This document shows, piece by piece, positions 33,768 through 43,000 of a DNA stretch of 64,000 bases. Made by a program: the position numbers and the translations under genes. Under the pieces are notes generated by a model that saw only the letters and a list, made by a program, of their open reading frames with translations, ran no database searches and had not been told where the DNA came from. The stretch covers positions 57,419 through 121,418 of the forward strand of contig JAFXFO010000034.1 of NCBI GenBank assembly GCA_017520425.1, read 5' to 3'. The stretch comes from Lachnospiraceae bacterium. GTDB lineage: Bacteria > Bacillota > Clostridia > Lachnospirales > Lachnospiraceae. Every line of letters begins with the position of its first letter. The stretch's first letter is position 1.

Positions 33768-35219
33768 ATGAGAAAGATTAATGATTTGCGAAAGAAACTT
33801 TTAAGATTTGCAGGTATGTCGGTTATGGTATTGGCTTGCTTTGCCATGTTGTCGCTGACTGCTTATGCGGCAGAAGGAAAGGTAACAGCTTCGGCAGCGA
33901 AAATCCGTAAGGATGCCAGCACCAGCAGCGAAGCAGTGGGAAGTGCGGTAAACGGCCAGAAATTCACCATCAATGGTGAAAAGACCGGTGCTGACGGCAA
34001 GATATGGTATGAGGTAGTATATGATGGCAACAAGACCGGTTATATCCGTAGCGATTTGATGGAAAAGACCGGCGATGTACCACCTGCAGTGACTGTTTCG
34101 CCCAGCGTACCGGTAGAGGATGTACAGCCTGTCAGTGCGAAAATCGTAGGCAATACCGTACGTGTGCGTTCTGATGCTTCCACAGAAGGTGGTATTATAG
34201 CAAATGTACTGAAGGATACCGTAGTGACTGTAAACGGTCGTGCACAGGATAGCCAGAACAAAACCTGGTATCGTGTAAGTTATAGTTCAGATGCAGGCGA
34301 AGTAACCGGTTTTATCCGCTATGATTTTTTAACAGTATCCGGCGAAATTAAGCCCGTAGAAGATACACCGGCAGTTACACCTCCGTCAGAGGATACCCAG
34401 ACTCCCACAGAGGAGCCTTCTACTACCACTCCTCCTGTTGTAAACGGAAAGTATTATGTAACCGAGAAAGAGGGAGAGTGGTTCCTGGTAGATAATGATG
34501 CCGGATATAAGTATAATGCGGAGTCATTGATTAACGCAGCTCTTGAAAACCCCAAGTTAATTGAAAGCAAGGATAAAAAGATAAAAAGCCAGAGTTTATG
34601 GATTGTAATCCTGGTGATTTTAGTGTTGGCGTTGGCTGCTGTAGCAGGCTTCCTCTTCTACAAGATGAGAGAGGTTATGGATGATGCTTATTTTGCGGCA
34701 GTGGAGAAGGAAACCATTCGTCAGCGTCAGGGACAGAAAGCCAATAATCCGTCAAATGTAAACAAAAATAGAAATGTAATGCATACCGTGGGAAATGGTG
34801 CACCTAAGAGCGGCAGCCAGAACAGACCTGCCAACGGCAGCAGACCCGCAGGTGCGAAGCCGGCCGGTGCAGGACAGCAAAGACCTGCAGGCAGTGCACC
34901 ACAGACCGTGAAGGTGTCAAATCCTGCAGATACCAGAGCCCCTAAGGCACCTGTACAGCAGAGACCTGTAAATGGGCAGAAACCTGTGAGTGTACAGCAG
35001 AAACCTGTAAATCCTCAGCAGAAGCCGGCTGGTCAGACGCCTGTTAAACCGGTAGCTCCCGCACCGGAAAAAACAGTAGCACCTACGCCCAAGACAGTGG
35101 CACAGAAACCCGCAGAGGAAGCAAATAAGCAGACTTGGCAGTCTAAGAACTTCGCAGCGGATGACGATGATGAGTTTGAATTCGAATTCCTGAATTGGGA
35201 CGGTAGTGAAGAAGAATAG
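33768..35219 (+). CDS. SH3b-domain membrane protein with proline-rich tail
   Basis: 483 residues. An N-terminal signal/anchor helix (about 15-35) is followed by two bacterial SH3b domains (about 40-103 and 123-192; VRVRSDAST and WYRVSYS marks), a Thr/Pro linker, and a membrane helix at about 278-302 (LWIVILVILVLALAAVAGFLFY). A cytoplasmic tail of some 180 residues is rich in Pro, Gln and Lys (QQRP, QQKP repeats) and ends very acidic (DDDDEFEFEFLNWD). SH3b domains commonly bind cell-wall peptides, so it may link wall and cytoplasm. The two-sided layout with a long disordered inner tail is unusual. It is followed by a strong terminator. Confidence 0.8.
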   Translation: MRKINDLRKKLLRFAGMSVMVLACFAMLSLTAYAAEGKVTASAAKIRKDASTSSEAVGSAVNGQKFTINGEKTGADGKIWYEVVYDGNKTGYIRSDLMEKTGDVPPAVTVSPSVPVEDVQPVSAKIVGNTVRVRSDASTEGGIIANVLKDTVVTVNGRAQDSQNKTWYRVSYSSDAGEVTGFIRYDFLTVSGEIKPVEDTPAVTPPSEDTQTPTEEPSTTTPPVVNGKYYVTEKEGEWFLVDNDAGYKYNAESLINAALENPKLIESKDKKIKSQSLWIVILVILVLALAAVAGFLFYKMREVMDDAYFAAVEKETIRQRQGQKANNPSNVNKNRNVMHTVGNGAPKSGSQNRPANGSRPAGAKPAGAGQQRPAGSAPQTVKVSNPADTRAPKAPVQQRPVNGQKPVSVQQKPVNPQQKPAGQTPVKPVAPAPEKTVAPTPKTVAQKPAEEANKQTWQSKNFAADDDDEFEFEFLNWDGSEEE

Positions 35220-35228
35220 TTTTGTTCA

Positions 35229-35257
35229 GAGGACATCTTTTGGGATGTCCTCTTTTG
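35229..35257 (+). terminator. Terminator after the SH3b gene
   Basis: Stem AGAGGACATC / GATGTCCTCT with the tail TTTTG. Confidence 0.87.
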
Positions 35258-35314
35258 CTATTTCTTTTTTCTGAAAAGTTTATAAAGTGACTTCTCAGGA
35301 GAGAGGGTTTGTGA

Positions 35315-35320
35315 TATGAT
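35315..35320 (+). promoter_or_regulatory. Possible extended -10 of the gntR-clpC operon
   Basis: TGATATGAT contains an extended -10 (TG-N-TATGAT) 27 bases before the GntR start. No good -35 is seen. Autoregulation by the GntR protein would fit its position. Confidence 0.35.
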
Positions 35321-35346
35321 ATGTATAACAGAAGGGAGGAGGCAGT

Positions 35347-35724
35347 ATGATAATAGAAATCGATTTTAACAGCGATGAAGCCATCTATTTACAGCTTAGA
35401 AATCAGATTATTTTTGGCATTGCCACCTCTCATTTTCGGGAAGGGGATTCCCTGCCCAGTGTCCGACAGCTGGCAGAAACGGTGGGCATTAATATGCATA
35501 CCGTTAACAAGGCATATACTGTGTTAAAACAGGAAGGCTATGTAAAGGTGGACCGGAGAAAAGGTGCCGTGATCGCTGTGGATACGGATAAACTGAAGAT
35601 GATGACGCAGCTGAGAAGGGAACTTCAGGTTTTGATAGCCAGAGGCAGCTGCAAAAACATAACCAAGGATGAATTTCATGATTTGATTGATGAGATATAT
35701 GAAGAATATGGAGGGCTGGAATAA
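35347..35724 (+). CDS. GntR family (YtrA-like) regulator
   Basis: 125 residues. The winged helix-turn-helix (about 15-78) is clear: GDSLPSVRQLAETVGINMHTVNKAY and GYVKVDRRKGAVI. The short C-terminal part fits the YtrA subfamily, which lacks a large ligand domain and usually controls ABC transporters. Here its stop overlaps the clpC start (TAATG), so it is most likely the regulator of clpC, in place of the usual CtsR-McsA-McsB set. GGGAGGAGG precedes the ATG. Confidence 0.9.
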   Translation: MIIEIDFNSDEAIYLQLRNQIIFGIATSHFREGDSLPSVRQLAETVGINMHTVNKAYTVLKQEGYVKVDRRKGAVIAVDTDKLKMMTQLRRELQVLIARGSCKNITKDEFHDLIDEIYEEYGGLE

Positions 35725-38189
35725 TGCAGATGCAGTTTACGGGGAAAGCGCAGAATGCTTTGACCCTTGCAGAGAAATGTGCAAAACAGCTAAAGCAGGG
35801 GTATGTGGGTACGGAGCATATCCTGGTGGGATTGACAAAGGAAGGAAGCGGAGTGGCAGCTAAGGTGTTGACAGACAATGGTGTGACCACAGAAGCTTTG
35901 ATGAAGCTGATAAAGGAACTGATTGTTTTTGAATCAGGGGTGGCTATAAAGGAGAGAGAAGGATTTTCTCCCCGGGCAACAAAAGTGCTTGAGGATGCCC
36001 ATAAGCAGGCGAAACGCTTTGGACAAAAAAAGACCGGTACGGAGCATATTTTATTAGCGCTGATTAAGGAAGGGGAAAATGTGGCAGTTCGGTTACTGAA
36101 TGCCATGAATGTATCCCCACAGAAGCTTTACGTGGATGTGCTGACCGGTATTGGTGCAGACCCGAATACGGCAAAAGAGGATTTGGGGAAAAAGCAGAAC
36201 CAGAAAAGTAAAACAGCTACACTGGATCAGTACAGCAGGGATTTGACTGCTTTGGCTAAAGAAGGAAAGCTGGACCCGGTAATAGGCCGGGAGGATGAAA
36301 TCGGCAGAGTGATTCAGATATTAAGCCGACGTACCAAGAACAATCCCTGCCTTTTAGGTGAACCCGGAGTGGGTAAGACTTCCGTGGTGGAAGGCTTGGC
36401 ACTGAGAATTGTCAGTGGAGATGTGCCCTTTACCGTACAAAATAAGAGGGTATTGACCTTGGATTTGTCGGGTATGGTAGCCGGCAGTAAGTATCGCGGC
36501 GAGTTTGAAGAGCGTATTAAAAAGGTGATGAAGGAAGTCATCGCAGACGGTAATGTGATTCTTTTTGTGGATGAGATGCATACTATTATCGGTGCAGGTG
36601 GTGCGGAAGGCGCCATTGATGCTTCCAATATATTGAAGCCCTCTTTGGCAAGAGGGGAGATACAGATGATCGGTGCCACTACTATATCAGAGTATCGTAA
36701 ATACGTGTCAAAGGATGCGGCATTGGAGAGACGATTCCAGCCGGTAAATGTGGAAGAACCCAATGTAACACAGGCTATAGCCATTTTGGAAGGAATCAAA
36801 GGAAAGTACGAAGAACACCACAGAGTGACAATTTCAAAAGCGGCTGTGGAGACTGCAGTGAAGCTTTCCGAACGCTATATCAATGACAGAAATTTGCCGG
36901 ATAAGGCCATTGATTTGATTGATGAAGCGTCTTCTGCTGCAAGACTTCGCAAGGAGGGCAATGCCGGTAAGCAGCAGGAATACCGCAAGGGAATCCGGGA
37001 GCTGGACAGTGCTATTGCAGATGCCCTGCAGCAGGGAGATTTGAAAGAAGCTTCCGCACTTAAGGCGAAGCAGGATGAACTGGCGGGCAAACTGGATAAG
37101 TTGTTGAAGAAGAACGGAAAGAAGAAAGAGGACGAATATCTGGAAATCGGCGAGGATGATGTGGCCGGAGTGGTAGCTATGTGGACCGGTATTCCGGTAC
37201 GGAAGCTGGCAGAGAAGGAAAGTGAACGTTTACTGATGCTGGAGAAAACCTTGCACAAGCGTGTGATTGGTCAGGAGGAAGCGGTAACGGCCGTATCAAA
37301 GGCCATGAGAAGAGGTCGTGTGGGATTAAAGGATCCCAACAGACCCATTGGATCCTTCCTGTTCTTAGGACCCACCGGTGTGGGTAAGACAGAGCTGGCC
37401 AAGGCATTGGCAGAGGCCATGTTTGGTGATGAGAATGCTATGATTCGAGTGGATATGTCCGAGTATATGGAGGGACATTCCGTATCCAAGATGATTGGTT
37501 CACCGCCGGGATATGTGGGATTTGACGATGGTGGACAGCTCAGTGAAAAGGTGAGAAGAAATCCTTACAGCGTGGTCCTTTTTGATGAAATCGAGAAGGC
37601 CCATCCGGATGTGTTTAATGTGCTGTTGCAGGTACTGGATGACGGGCATATTACGGATTCCAAGGGCCGCAAGGTGAACTTCAAAAATACCATATTGATT
37701 ATGACCTCCAATGCAGGAGCGCAGCGGATTGTGGACCCTAAGAATCTGGGATTTGCATCCGCAGGCGGCGAGCAGAAGGATTACGAGAAGATGAAATCCA
37801 ACGTAATGGAGGAGGTCAAAAAAAGCTTTAAGCCGGAATTCATCAACCGAATTGATGATATTATCGTATTCCATCAGTTAAGTGATGCAAACATGAAGGA
37901 AATTATCCATTTACTGGCAGGCGGTCTGACGAAGCGTTGCAAGGAGCATATGGATATCAAACTTACCTTAAACAGTAGCTTAAAGGAGCATCTGGTGGAG
38001 AAGTATTCCGACCGGAAGATGGGCGCCAGACCTTTGCGTAGGGCATTGCAATCCGTGGTGGAGGATGCTTTGGCAGAGGAGATTCTGAAGGGCAATGTGA
38101 AGGCCGGAGATACAGTAACTGCCGGCTATAAGAAGGATAAAAATACAAGTCAGGGACAAGTGACTTTTACGGTAAAAAACAATAGATAA
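35724..38189 (+). CDS. clpC: ATP-dependent Clp protease ATPase subunit ClpC
   Basis: 821 residues, an unfoldase of the ClpCP protease. A double Clp-N domain (1-145), first AAA domain with Walker A GEPGVGKTS (from 212) and Walker B ILFVDEMHT, a coiled middle domain with a UVR-like stretch (about 410-470), then the second AAA domain with GPTGVGKTE (from 549) and VVLFDEIEKA. The start overlaps the regulator stop; an ATG two codons later is equally possible. mcsA and mcsB are absent next to it, unlike in Bacilli. radA follows two genes on, a common clostridial order. Confidence 0.95.
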   Translation: MQMQFTGKAQNALTLAEKCAKQLKQGYVGTEHILVGLTKEGSGVAAKVLTDNGVTTEALMKLIKELIVFESGVAIKEREGFSPRATKVLEDAHKQAKRFGQKKTGTEHILLALIKEGENVAVRLLNAMNVSPQKLYVDVLTGIGADPNTAKEDLGKKQNQKSKTATLDQYSRDLTALAKEGKLDPVIGREDEIGRVIQILSRRTKNNPCLLGEPGVGKTSVVEGLALRIVSGDVPFTVQNKRVLTLDLSGMVAGSKYRGEFEERIKKVMKEVIADGNVILFVDEMHTIIGAGGAEGAIDASNILKPSLARGEIQMIGATTISEYRKYVSKDAALERRFQPVNVEEPNVTQAIAILEGIKGKYEEHHRVTISKAAVETAVKLSERYINDRNLPDKAIDLIDEASSAARLRKEGNAGKQQEYRKGIRELDSAIADALQQGDLKEASALKAKQDELAGKLDKLLKKNGKKKEDEYLEIGEDDVAGVVAMWTGIPVRKLAEKESERLLMLEKTLHKRVIGQEEAVTAVSKAMRRGRVGLKDPNRPIGSFLFLGPTGVGKTELAKALAEAMFGDENAMIRVDMSEYMEGHSVSKMIGSPPGYVGFDDGGQLSEKVRRNPYSVVLFDEIEKAHPDVFNVLLQVLDDGHITDSKGRKVNFKNTILIMTSNAGAQRIVDPKNLGFASAGGEQKDYEKMKSNVMEEVKKSFKPEFINRIDDIIVFHQLSDANMKEIIHLLAGGLTKRCKEHMDIKLTLNSSLKEHLVEKYSDRKMGARPLRRALQSVVEDALAEEILKGNVKAGDTVTAGYKKDKNTSQGQVTFTVKNNR

Positions 38190-38207
38190 AATTAGGAGGG
38201 TACTGAA

Positions 38208-38618
38208 ATGTCAGTAGTAAAAGAATTGCTTCGTAGCGAAGAAAACGGAACCATCAGCTTTGGAAATTATGAGCTGAGAGACAAGAAAAAGGTAGAGGAT
38301 TTTGCCCATATGGGTGATTTGTACAAGGTAAAGACCTTTGAGGAAATCACCAAGCTTGAGAAGAACGGCATGTTTTTATACGAGTCGGTTCCCGGAACCA
38401 CAGTGCATGAGTTTGCAGAAACCGCAGAGGGTGTAACCTTTTTGGCAGAAGGCGCTCATAGTACACAGGTGACTGTAGGCTTAAAGGAGGATACCGAATA
38501 TGAGGTATACCTTCAGGGCAATTCTATCGGTGCGGTAAAAACTAATTTAAGTGGTAAGCTGAGTGTAAGCATCGACTTAAAGACCGAGGATGTAAGCGTA
38601 AAAATTGTTGAGGCATAA
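38208..38618 (+). CDS. Conserved small protein between clpC and radA
   Basis: 136 residues with no signal peptide or catalytic motif. The second half is mostly beta-rich (FLAEGAHSTQVTVGL, YEVYLQGNSIGAVKTNLSGKLSVSIDL). I recall similar Lachnospiraceae proteins carrying an 'endosialidase' label, but nothing visible supports enzymatic activity. AGGAGG precedes the ATG. The tight fit between clpC and radA suggests a shared transcript and stress-related role. Confidence 0.7.
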   Translation: MSVVKELLRSEENGTISFGNYELRDKKKVEDFAHMGDLYKVKTFEEITKLEKNGMFLYESVPGTTVHEFAETAEGVTFLAEGAHSTQVTVGLKEDTEYEVYLQGNSIGAVKTNLSGKLSVSIDLKTEDVSVKIVEA

Positions 38619-38634
38619 TCCATAGGAGTAGAGA

Positions 38635-40008
38635 ATGGCAAAAAGTAAGAATGCAACCATATTTTATTGTCAGAATTGTGGATTTGAGTCTTCTAAATGG
38701 ATGGGACAGTGTCCCGGATGTAAAGAGTGGAATACCTTTGTAGAGGAAGTCGTTCGTGCGACTTCCTCAAAAAATATAGGGAAAAGCGTAGCCGGTTTAG
38801 GCAAGGCGATTCCAACCAGTCTGGCTGAAGTGACCATACAGGAGGAGGACAAAATAGAAACCGGAATCGCAGAGTTGGACCGTGTGTTGGGTGGAGGTAT
38901 CGTACAGGGCTCATTAACCTTGGTGGGTGGTGACCCGGGAATCGGTAAGTCTACCTTGCTTTTGCAGACTTGTCGGATGTTAGCGGGAAAGGGACAGAAA
39001 GTACTCTATATCTCCGGAGAGGAGTCCCAGGTACAGATTAAGATGCGGGCGGACCGTATCGGTACCTTTGGGAAAGAGATGTTGCTTCTTTGCGAAACCA
39101 ATCTGGATATTATTGCAGAGGTGATTCATAGGGAAAATCCTAAGATAGTAGTGATAGACTCTATCCAGACCATGTATAATGAAAATGTATCTGCAGCCCC
39201 GGGAAGTGTTTCTCAGGTAAGAGAGTCCACCGGTACCTTGTTACAGCTTGCCAAGGGGTTAAATGTGGCTATATTTATCGTGGGTCATGTGACCAAAGAA
39301 GGAACCGTGGCAGGTCCCAGAGTGTTGGAACATATGGTGGACACGGTGCTGTATTTTGAAGGGGACAGACATGCTTCCTACCGAATCTTACGCGGAGTGA
39401 AAAACCGATTTGGCTCCACCAATGAAATCGGTGTTTTTGAGATGCGTGAGGAAGGCTTGGTAGAGGTGCAGAATCCTTCACAGTATATGCTGGAAGGACG
39501 TCCTATGGATGCCTGTGGCTCCGTAGTAGCCTGCTCCTTGGAGGGAAGCAGACCGTTGCTTTTGGAGATACAGGCTCTTGTTTGCCAGACCAATTTCGGA
39601 ATTCCCCGCAGACAAACCACAGGTACGGATTTTAATCGTGTGAATTTGCTGATGGCAGTATTGGAGAAACGATGTGGCATACAGTTGGCAGGCTGTGATG
39701 CCTATGTGAACCTTACCGGCGGCATGAAAATCGTAGAGCCCGCCATTGATTTGGGCATCGTGCTGGCTATCGTATCCAGCTTTAAGAATGTGACATTAAG
39801 CCCCAAACTGATGGCTTTCGGTGAGGTGGGCTTGAGCGGTGAGGTGCGTTCTGTGAATATGGCAGCCCAGAGAGTGGCGGAAGCAGAGAAGCTGGGCTTT
39901 GAAATCTGCGTGGTACCCAAGGTTTGCGTAAAGAGTATCAAGACCACAGGCAATATGAAAGTAATCGGTGTCAGCAATATACAGGAAGCAATTGAATTTG
40001 TGTGTTAG
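38635..40008 (+). CDS. radA: DNA repair protein RadA
   Basis: 457 residues. A four-cysteine zinc finger (CQNCGFESSKWMGQCPGC, about 10-27), a RecA-like ATPase core with Walker A GDPGIGKST (from about 99), the RadA-specific KNRFGSTNE motif (about 257) and a C-terminal Lon-like domain are in order. RadA extends branched recombination intermediates. GAGTAGAG precedes the ATG by 5 bases. It ends just before the MITE-like element. Confidence 0.96.
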   Translation: MAKSKNATIFYCQNCGFESSKWMGQCPGCKEWNTFVEEVVRATSSKNIGKSVAGLGKAIPTSLAEVTIQEEDKIETGIAELDRVLGGGIVQGSLTLVGGDPGIGKSTLLLQTCRMLAGKGQKVLYISGEESQVQIKMRADRIGTFGKEMLLLCETNLDIIAEVIHRENPKIVVIDSIQTMYNENVSAAPGSVSQVRESTGTLLQLAKGLNVAIFIVGHVTKEGTVAGPRVLEHMVDTVLYFEGDRHASYRILRGVKNRFGSTNEIGVFEMREEGLVEVQNPSQYMLEGRPMDACGSVVACSLEGSRPLLLEIQALVCQTNFGIPRRQTTGTDFNRVNLLMAVLEKRCGIQLAGCDAYVNLTGGMKIVEPAIDLGIVLAIVSSFKNVTLSPKLMAFGEVGLSGEVRSVNMAAQRVAEAEKLGFEICVVPKVCVKSIKTTGNMKVIGVSNIQEAIEFVC

Positions 40009-40011
40009 CAG

Positions 40012-40259
40012 TTGATTTGCTTCTTTGTATTAAGAACAATGCATTAAAGGCAATAAGAACATAATTTCCTACAAGCAGGTCTTGGACGAAGCGAGAAAGA
40101 GAACGTCCGGCGACGTTCTCTGTAAGAATTGCTTCGCAATTCTTCTGGCGCACACTAGCGTGCTCGCACAACTTCATTAAGGGAAGAAGCCCTGCGGTAG
40201 GATGTTATGTTCTTAATTGCCTATTAGAGCATATTACATGGTACAAAGAAGCAAATCAA
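40012..40259. repeat. MITE-like inverted-repeat element
   Basis: A perfect 18-bp terminal inverted repeat (TTGATTTGCTTCTTTGTA at 40012-40029 against its complement at 40242-40259) is continued inward by an imperfect repeat (GGCAATAAGAACATAA against TTATGTTCTTAATTGCC). The interior has two strong hairpins, GAGAACGTC/GACGTTCTC and AAGAATTGC/GCAATTCTT. There is no gene within its 248 bp. The whole could fold into one long branched hairpin. It lies right after radA in a convergent intergenic region. Confidence 0.7.
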
Positions 40260-40262
40260 TGC

Positions 40263-40302
40263 ATAAAAAAAGCCCCAGACCATGGATTTCATGGACTGGG
40301 GT
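40263..40302 (-). terminator. Terminator of the DUF1846 gene
   Basis: On the minus strand, stem CCCCAGTCCATG / CATGGTCTGGGG (one mismatch) is followed by TTTTTTT (complement of 40264-40270). Confidence 0.8.
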
Positions 40303-40310
40303 AATATTTT

Positions 40311-41771
40311 CTAGATACTCTTAGGTTCGCAAGTCACATCGCAGAACAATTTCTTGAAAGTGCGGATGTCCACGGAGGAAAGCATCACGCTGGAATGTAC
40401 CTGACTGCCTGCCAGTTTAGGGAGTTGCTTCAGGGCCAGAGTAGCATCCTCGTTGGAAGCTGCGGTGGCGGAGAGTGCAATCAATACCTCGTCTGTATGC
40501 AGGCGGGGATTTTTACTGCCCAAATAGCGGGTTTTCAGGGTTTGGATAGGTGATAACGCATCCGGTGACAATACCGGTTTCTCATGAGGGATGTCTGCTA
40601 ACACTTTAAGGGTATTGACTAAAGCAGCAGCGCTGGCACCTAATAAATCGCCGGTCTTGCCGGTGATGATGCGACCGTCAGGAAGCTCGATGGCTACTAC
40701 CGGTACTCCGATTTTCGCAGAACGCTCTAAGGCGGGTTTTACGGCAGGACGGTCGGAAGGAGATAAGTTCTCCTGACTCATTAATAGCTGTAATTTGTTT
40801 AATTCTTCCGTAGTGCTTGTACCATTTGCAACGCCTACCAAAGCACTATAGTATCTGCGGATAATTTCCTGATGGGAGGCTTCTCGGCAGGCTTCGTCAT
40901 CAAAGATGCATTTGCCGGCCATGTTTACACCCATATCGGTGGGAGAAGCATAGGGACTCTTTCCATAGATTTTCATAAAGATAGCGTTTAGTACAGGAAA
41001 AATTTCTACATCACGGTTATAATTTACGGCAGCTTCATTATATGCACGTAAATGATAGGGGTCTATCATGTTTATATCGTTTAAATCGGCGGTGGCTGCT
41101 TCATAAGCAAGATTCACCGGATGGTCTAGCGGCAGGTTCCAGATAGGGAAGGTTTCGTATTTGGCATAACCTGCATGGATGCCCCTCTTATGCTCGTGAT
41201 AAAGCTGGGACAGACAAACTGCCATTTTGCCGCTGCCGGGACCGGGAGCGGTGACTACGACCAAGGGTCTGGAGGTCTTAATATAGTCGTTTTTTCCATA
41301 ACCATCTTCGCTGACAATCAGTGGAGTATTAGTGGGATAACCGGGAATCATGTAGTGGTGATATACCTTGATGCCCAGATTCTCCAGACGTTTCTGAAAA
41401 TGTTTTGCCATAGGCTGGTCTGCATACTTGGTGAGAACTACACTACCTACATACAAACCGCGGGCACGAAATTCATCTGCCAGACGAATCACATCATTAT
41501 CATAGGTGATCCCTAAGTCCCCACGGACTTTATTCTTTTCGATATCATCAGCACTTACTACCATGACAATCTCGGCCTGGTCTGCTAACTGCATCAGCAT
41601 CTGCAACTTACTGTCCATGGCAAAGCCGGGGAGCACACGGGCAGCATGAAAGTCATCAAAAAGCTTGCCTCCGAACTCCAAATACAGCTTATTGTCAAAT
41701 TGCGCAATGCGCTCCATAATATGCTCTGATTGCATGGTCAGATATTTCTTATTGTCAAATCCGATTTTCAT
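40311..41771 (-). CDS. DUF1846 (UPF0371) family protein
   Basis: 486 residues. It matches the conserved clostridial/streptococcal DUF1846 family from MKIGFDNKKYLTMQSEHI onward, including GGKLFDDFHAARVLPGF, TAPGPGSGKMAVCLSQLYHE (P-loop-like) and ADLNDINMIDPYHLRAYNE. A structure is known for the family, but its function is not. Length is complete. It is divergent from the sugar transporter operon. The ATG is followed by clear homology; ahead of it on its strand is GAGGTGAACCC. Confidence 0.9.
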   Translation of the reverse strand: MKIGFDNKKYLTMQSEHIMERIAQFDNKLYLEFGGKLFDDFHAARVLPGFAMDSKLQMLMQLADQAEIVMVVSADDIEKNKVRGDLGITYDNDVIRLADEFRARGLYVGSVVLTKYADQPMAKHFQKRLENLGIKVYHHYMIPGYPTNTPLIVSEDGYGKNDYIKTSRPLVVVTAPGPGSGKMAVCLSQLYHEHKRGIHAGYAKYETFPIWNLPLDHPVNLAYEAATADLNDINMIDPYHLRAYNEAAVNYNRDVEIFPVLNAIFMKIYGKSPYASPTDMGVNMAGKCIFDDEACREASHQEIIRRYYSALVGVANGTSTTEELNKLQLLMSQENLSPSDRPAVKPALERSAKIGVPVVAIELPDGRIITGKTGDLLGASAAALVNTLKVLADIPHEKPVLSPDALSPIQTLKTRYLGSKNPRLHTDEVLIALSATAASNEDATLALKQLPKLAGSQVHSSVMLSSVDIRTFKKLFCDVTCEPKSI

Positions 41772-41884
41772 GGGTTCACCTCAGCTTAAAAATACAATAC
41801 ACGGATTAGTATACCACAGAATGCGGTGATAAACAAGAAGCTGTGTCAGATATTTCACAGTTTTGTTGACAACAAAAAATGGGC

Positions 41885-41899
41885 ATGAAAACGCTTACA
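41885..41899 (+). promoter_or_regulatory. CcpA-binding cre site
   Basis: ATGAAAACGCTTACA matches every fixed position of the cre consensus WTGNAANCGNWNNCW. It lies about 60 bases upstream of the -10 box of the sugar transporter operon, between it and the divergent DUF1846 gene. Confidence 0.7.
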
Positions 41900-41955
41900 A
41901 TAGCAATATTTGCATGATATTGAGCAATTTGTGTCGTTATGGTGCAGGAAATATG

Positions 41956-41964
41956 TGGTATAAT
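41956..41964 (+). promoter_or_regulatory. Extended -10 promoter of the sugar ABC operon
   Basis: TGGTATAAT is a perfect extended -10, 53 bases before the first permease gene. No good -35 is seen, as is common for extended -10 promoters. Confidence 0.65.
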
Positions 41965-42017
41965 TCACTAGGAAGCAAGAGATAAAATATACATCTTGTT
42001 CGCGTAGGAGTGAGAAA

Positions 42018-42977
42018 ATGGAAAAAGAAAGTAAAGAAAAAATGAAGAAATTGCCAAAGAGAAAGCAGTCTTTTGGTGTATATATGAAACGTTACTGGCA
42101 GCTGTATGCATTGTTGGCTTTGCCATTGCTGTATTTATTGGTTTTCAAGTACATACCTATGGTTTATATACAGATTGCATTTAAGAAGTATAAGCTGGGA
42201 ATGAGTGTCTGGGAGATGCCGTTAGCAAAGAACAATGGTATGGAGTACTTTATTAAGGCGTTTAATAATAGAGACTTTATCTTTGCACTTCGTAATACGG
42301 TCAGTTTGAATCTGTTGGATTTAATCATCGGATTCCCGGCGCCTATCATTTTTGCATTGATTCTGAATGAGTTAGTGTTTAAGCGGTTTAAACGTGTGGT
42401 TCAGACCATAGCATATATGCCTCATTTCCTTTCATGGGTTATCATTTATGGTTTGGCGTTGCAGTTGTTTGCACCCTCTACCGGTTTTATCAATATGATT
42501 ATACAGAATATGGGCTTTGAACCGGTACCCTTTTTAAATAGTTCGTCACATTGGGTGGGAACCTACATCGGTCTGGGTGTATGGCAGAGTTTTGGATGGA
42601 ACTCCATTGTATATCTGGCAGCCATAGCCGGTATTAATCCGGAATTATATGAAGCTGCGTCTGTAGACGGTGCGGGGCGATTTAAGAAGATGTGGCATGT
42701 TACCTTACCGGGTATTAAACCTACGATAGTCGTTCTTTTGGTAATGAATCTTGGTAATATTCTGGGAAGTGGATTTGATCGTCCGTTTGCATTACAGAAT
42801 AAGCTGGTTATGGACGTGGCGAATGTACTTTCTACCTTTGTATACAAGATTGGTATTAAGGGATTGCAGTTCTCTCTGACGACTGCTGTTGGTTTATTCC
42901 AGTCCATTGTATGTGTGTTCTTCCTGCTGTTGGCTAACTGGCTTGCACGTAAGCTTGGCGAACGAGGAATTTGGTAA
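42018..42977 (+). CDS. Sugar ABC transporter permease, LplB type
   Basis: 319 residues with a basic N-terminus and six predicted membrane helices. The EAA loop that contacts the ATPase reads EAASVDGAGRFKKMWHVTLPGI. It is of the LplB/YteP subfamily, used for import of plant polysaccharide oligomers. GTAGGAGTG precedes the ATG. It is followed by the second permease and a large lipoprotein. Confidence 0.93.
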   Translation: MEKESKEKMKKLPKRKQSFGVYMKRYWQLYALLALPLLYLLVFKYIPMVYIQIAFKKYKLGMSVWEMPLAKNNGMEYFIKAFNNRDFIFALRNTVSLNLLDLIIGFPAPIIFALILNELVFKRFKRVVQTIAYMPHFLSWVIIYGLALQLFAPSTGFINMIIQNMGFEPVPFLNSSSHWVGTYIGLGVWQSFGWNSIVYLAAIAGINPELYEAASVDGAGRFKKMWHVTLPGIKPTIVVLLVMNLGNILGSGFDRPFALQNKLVMDVANVLSTFVYKIGIKGLQFSLTTAVGLFQSIVCVFFLLLANWLARKLGERGIW

Positions 42978-43000
42978 GGAAGAGACAGGAGGAAATTGAA

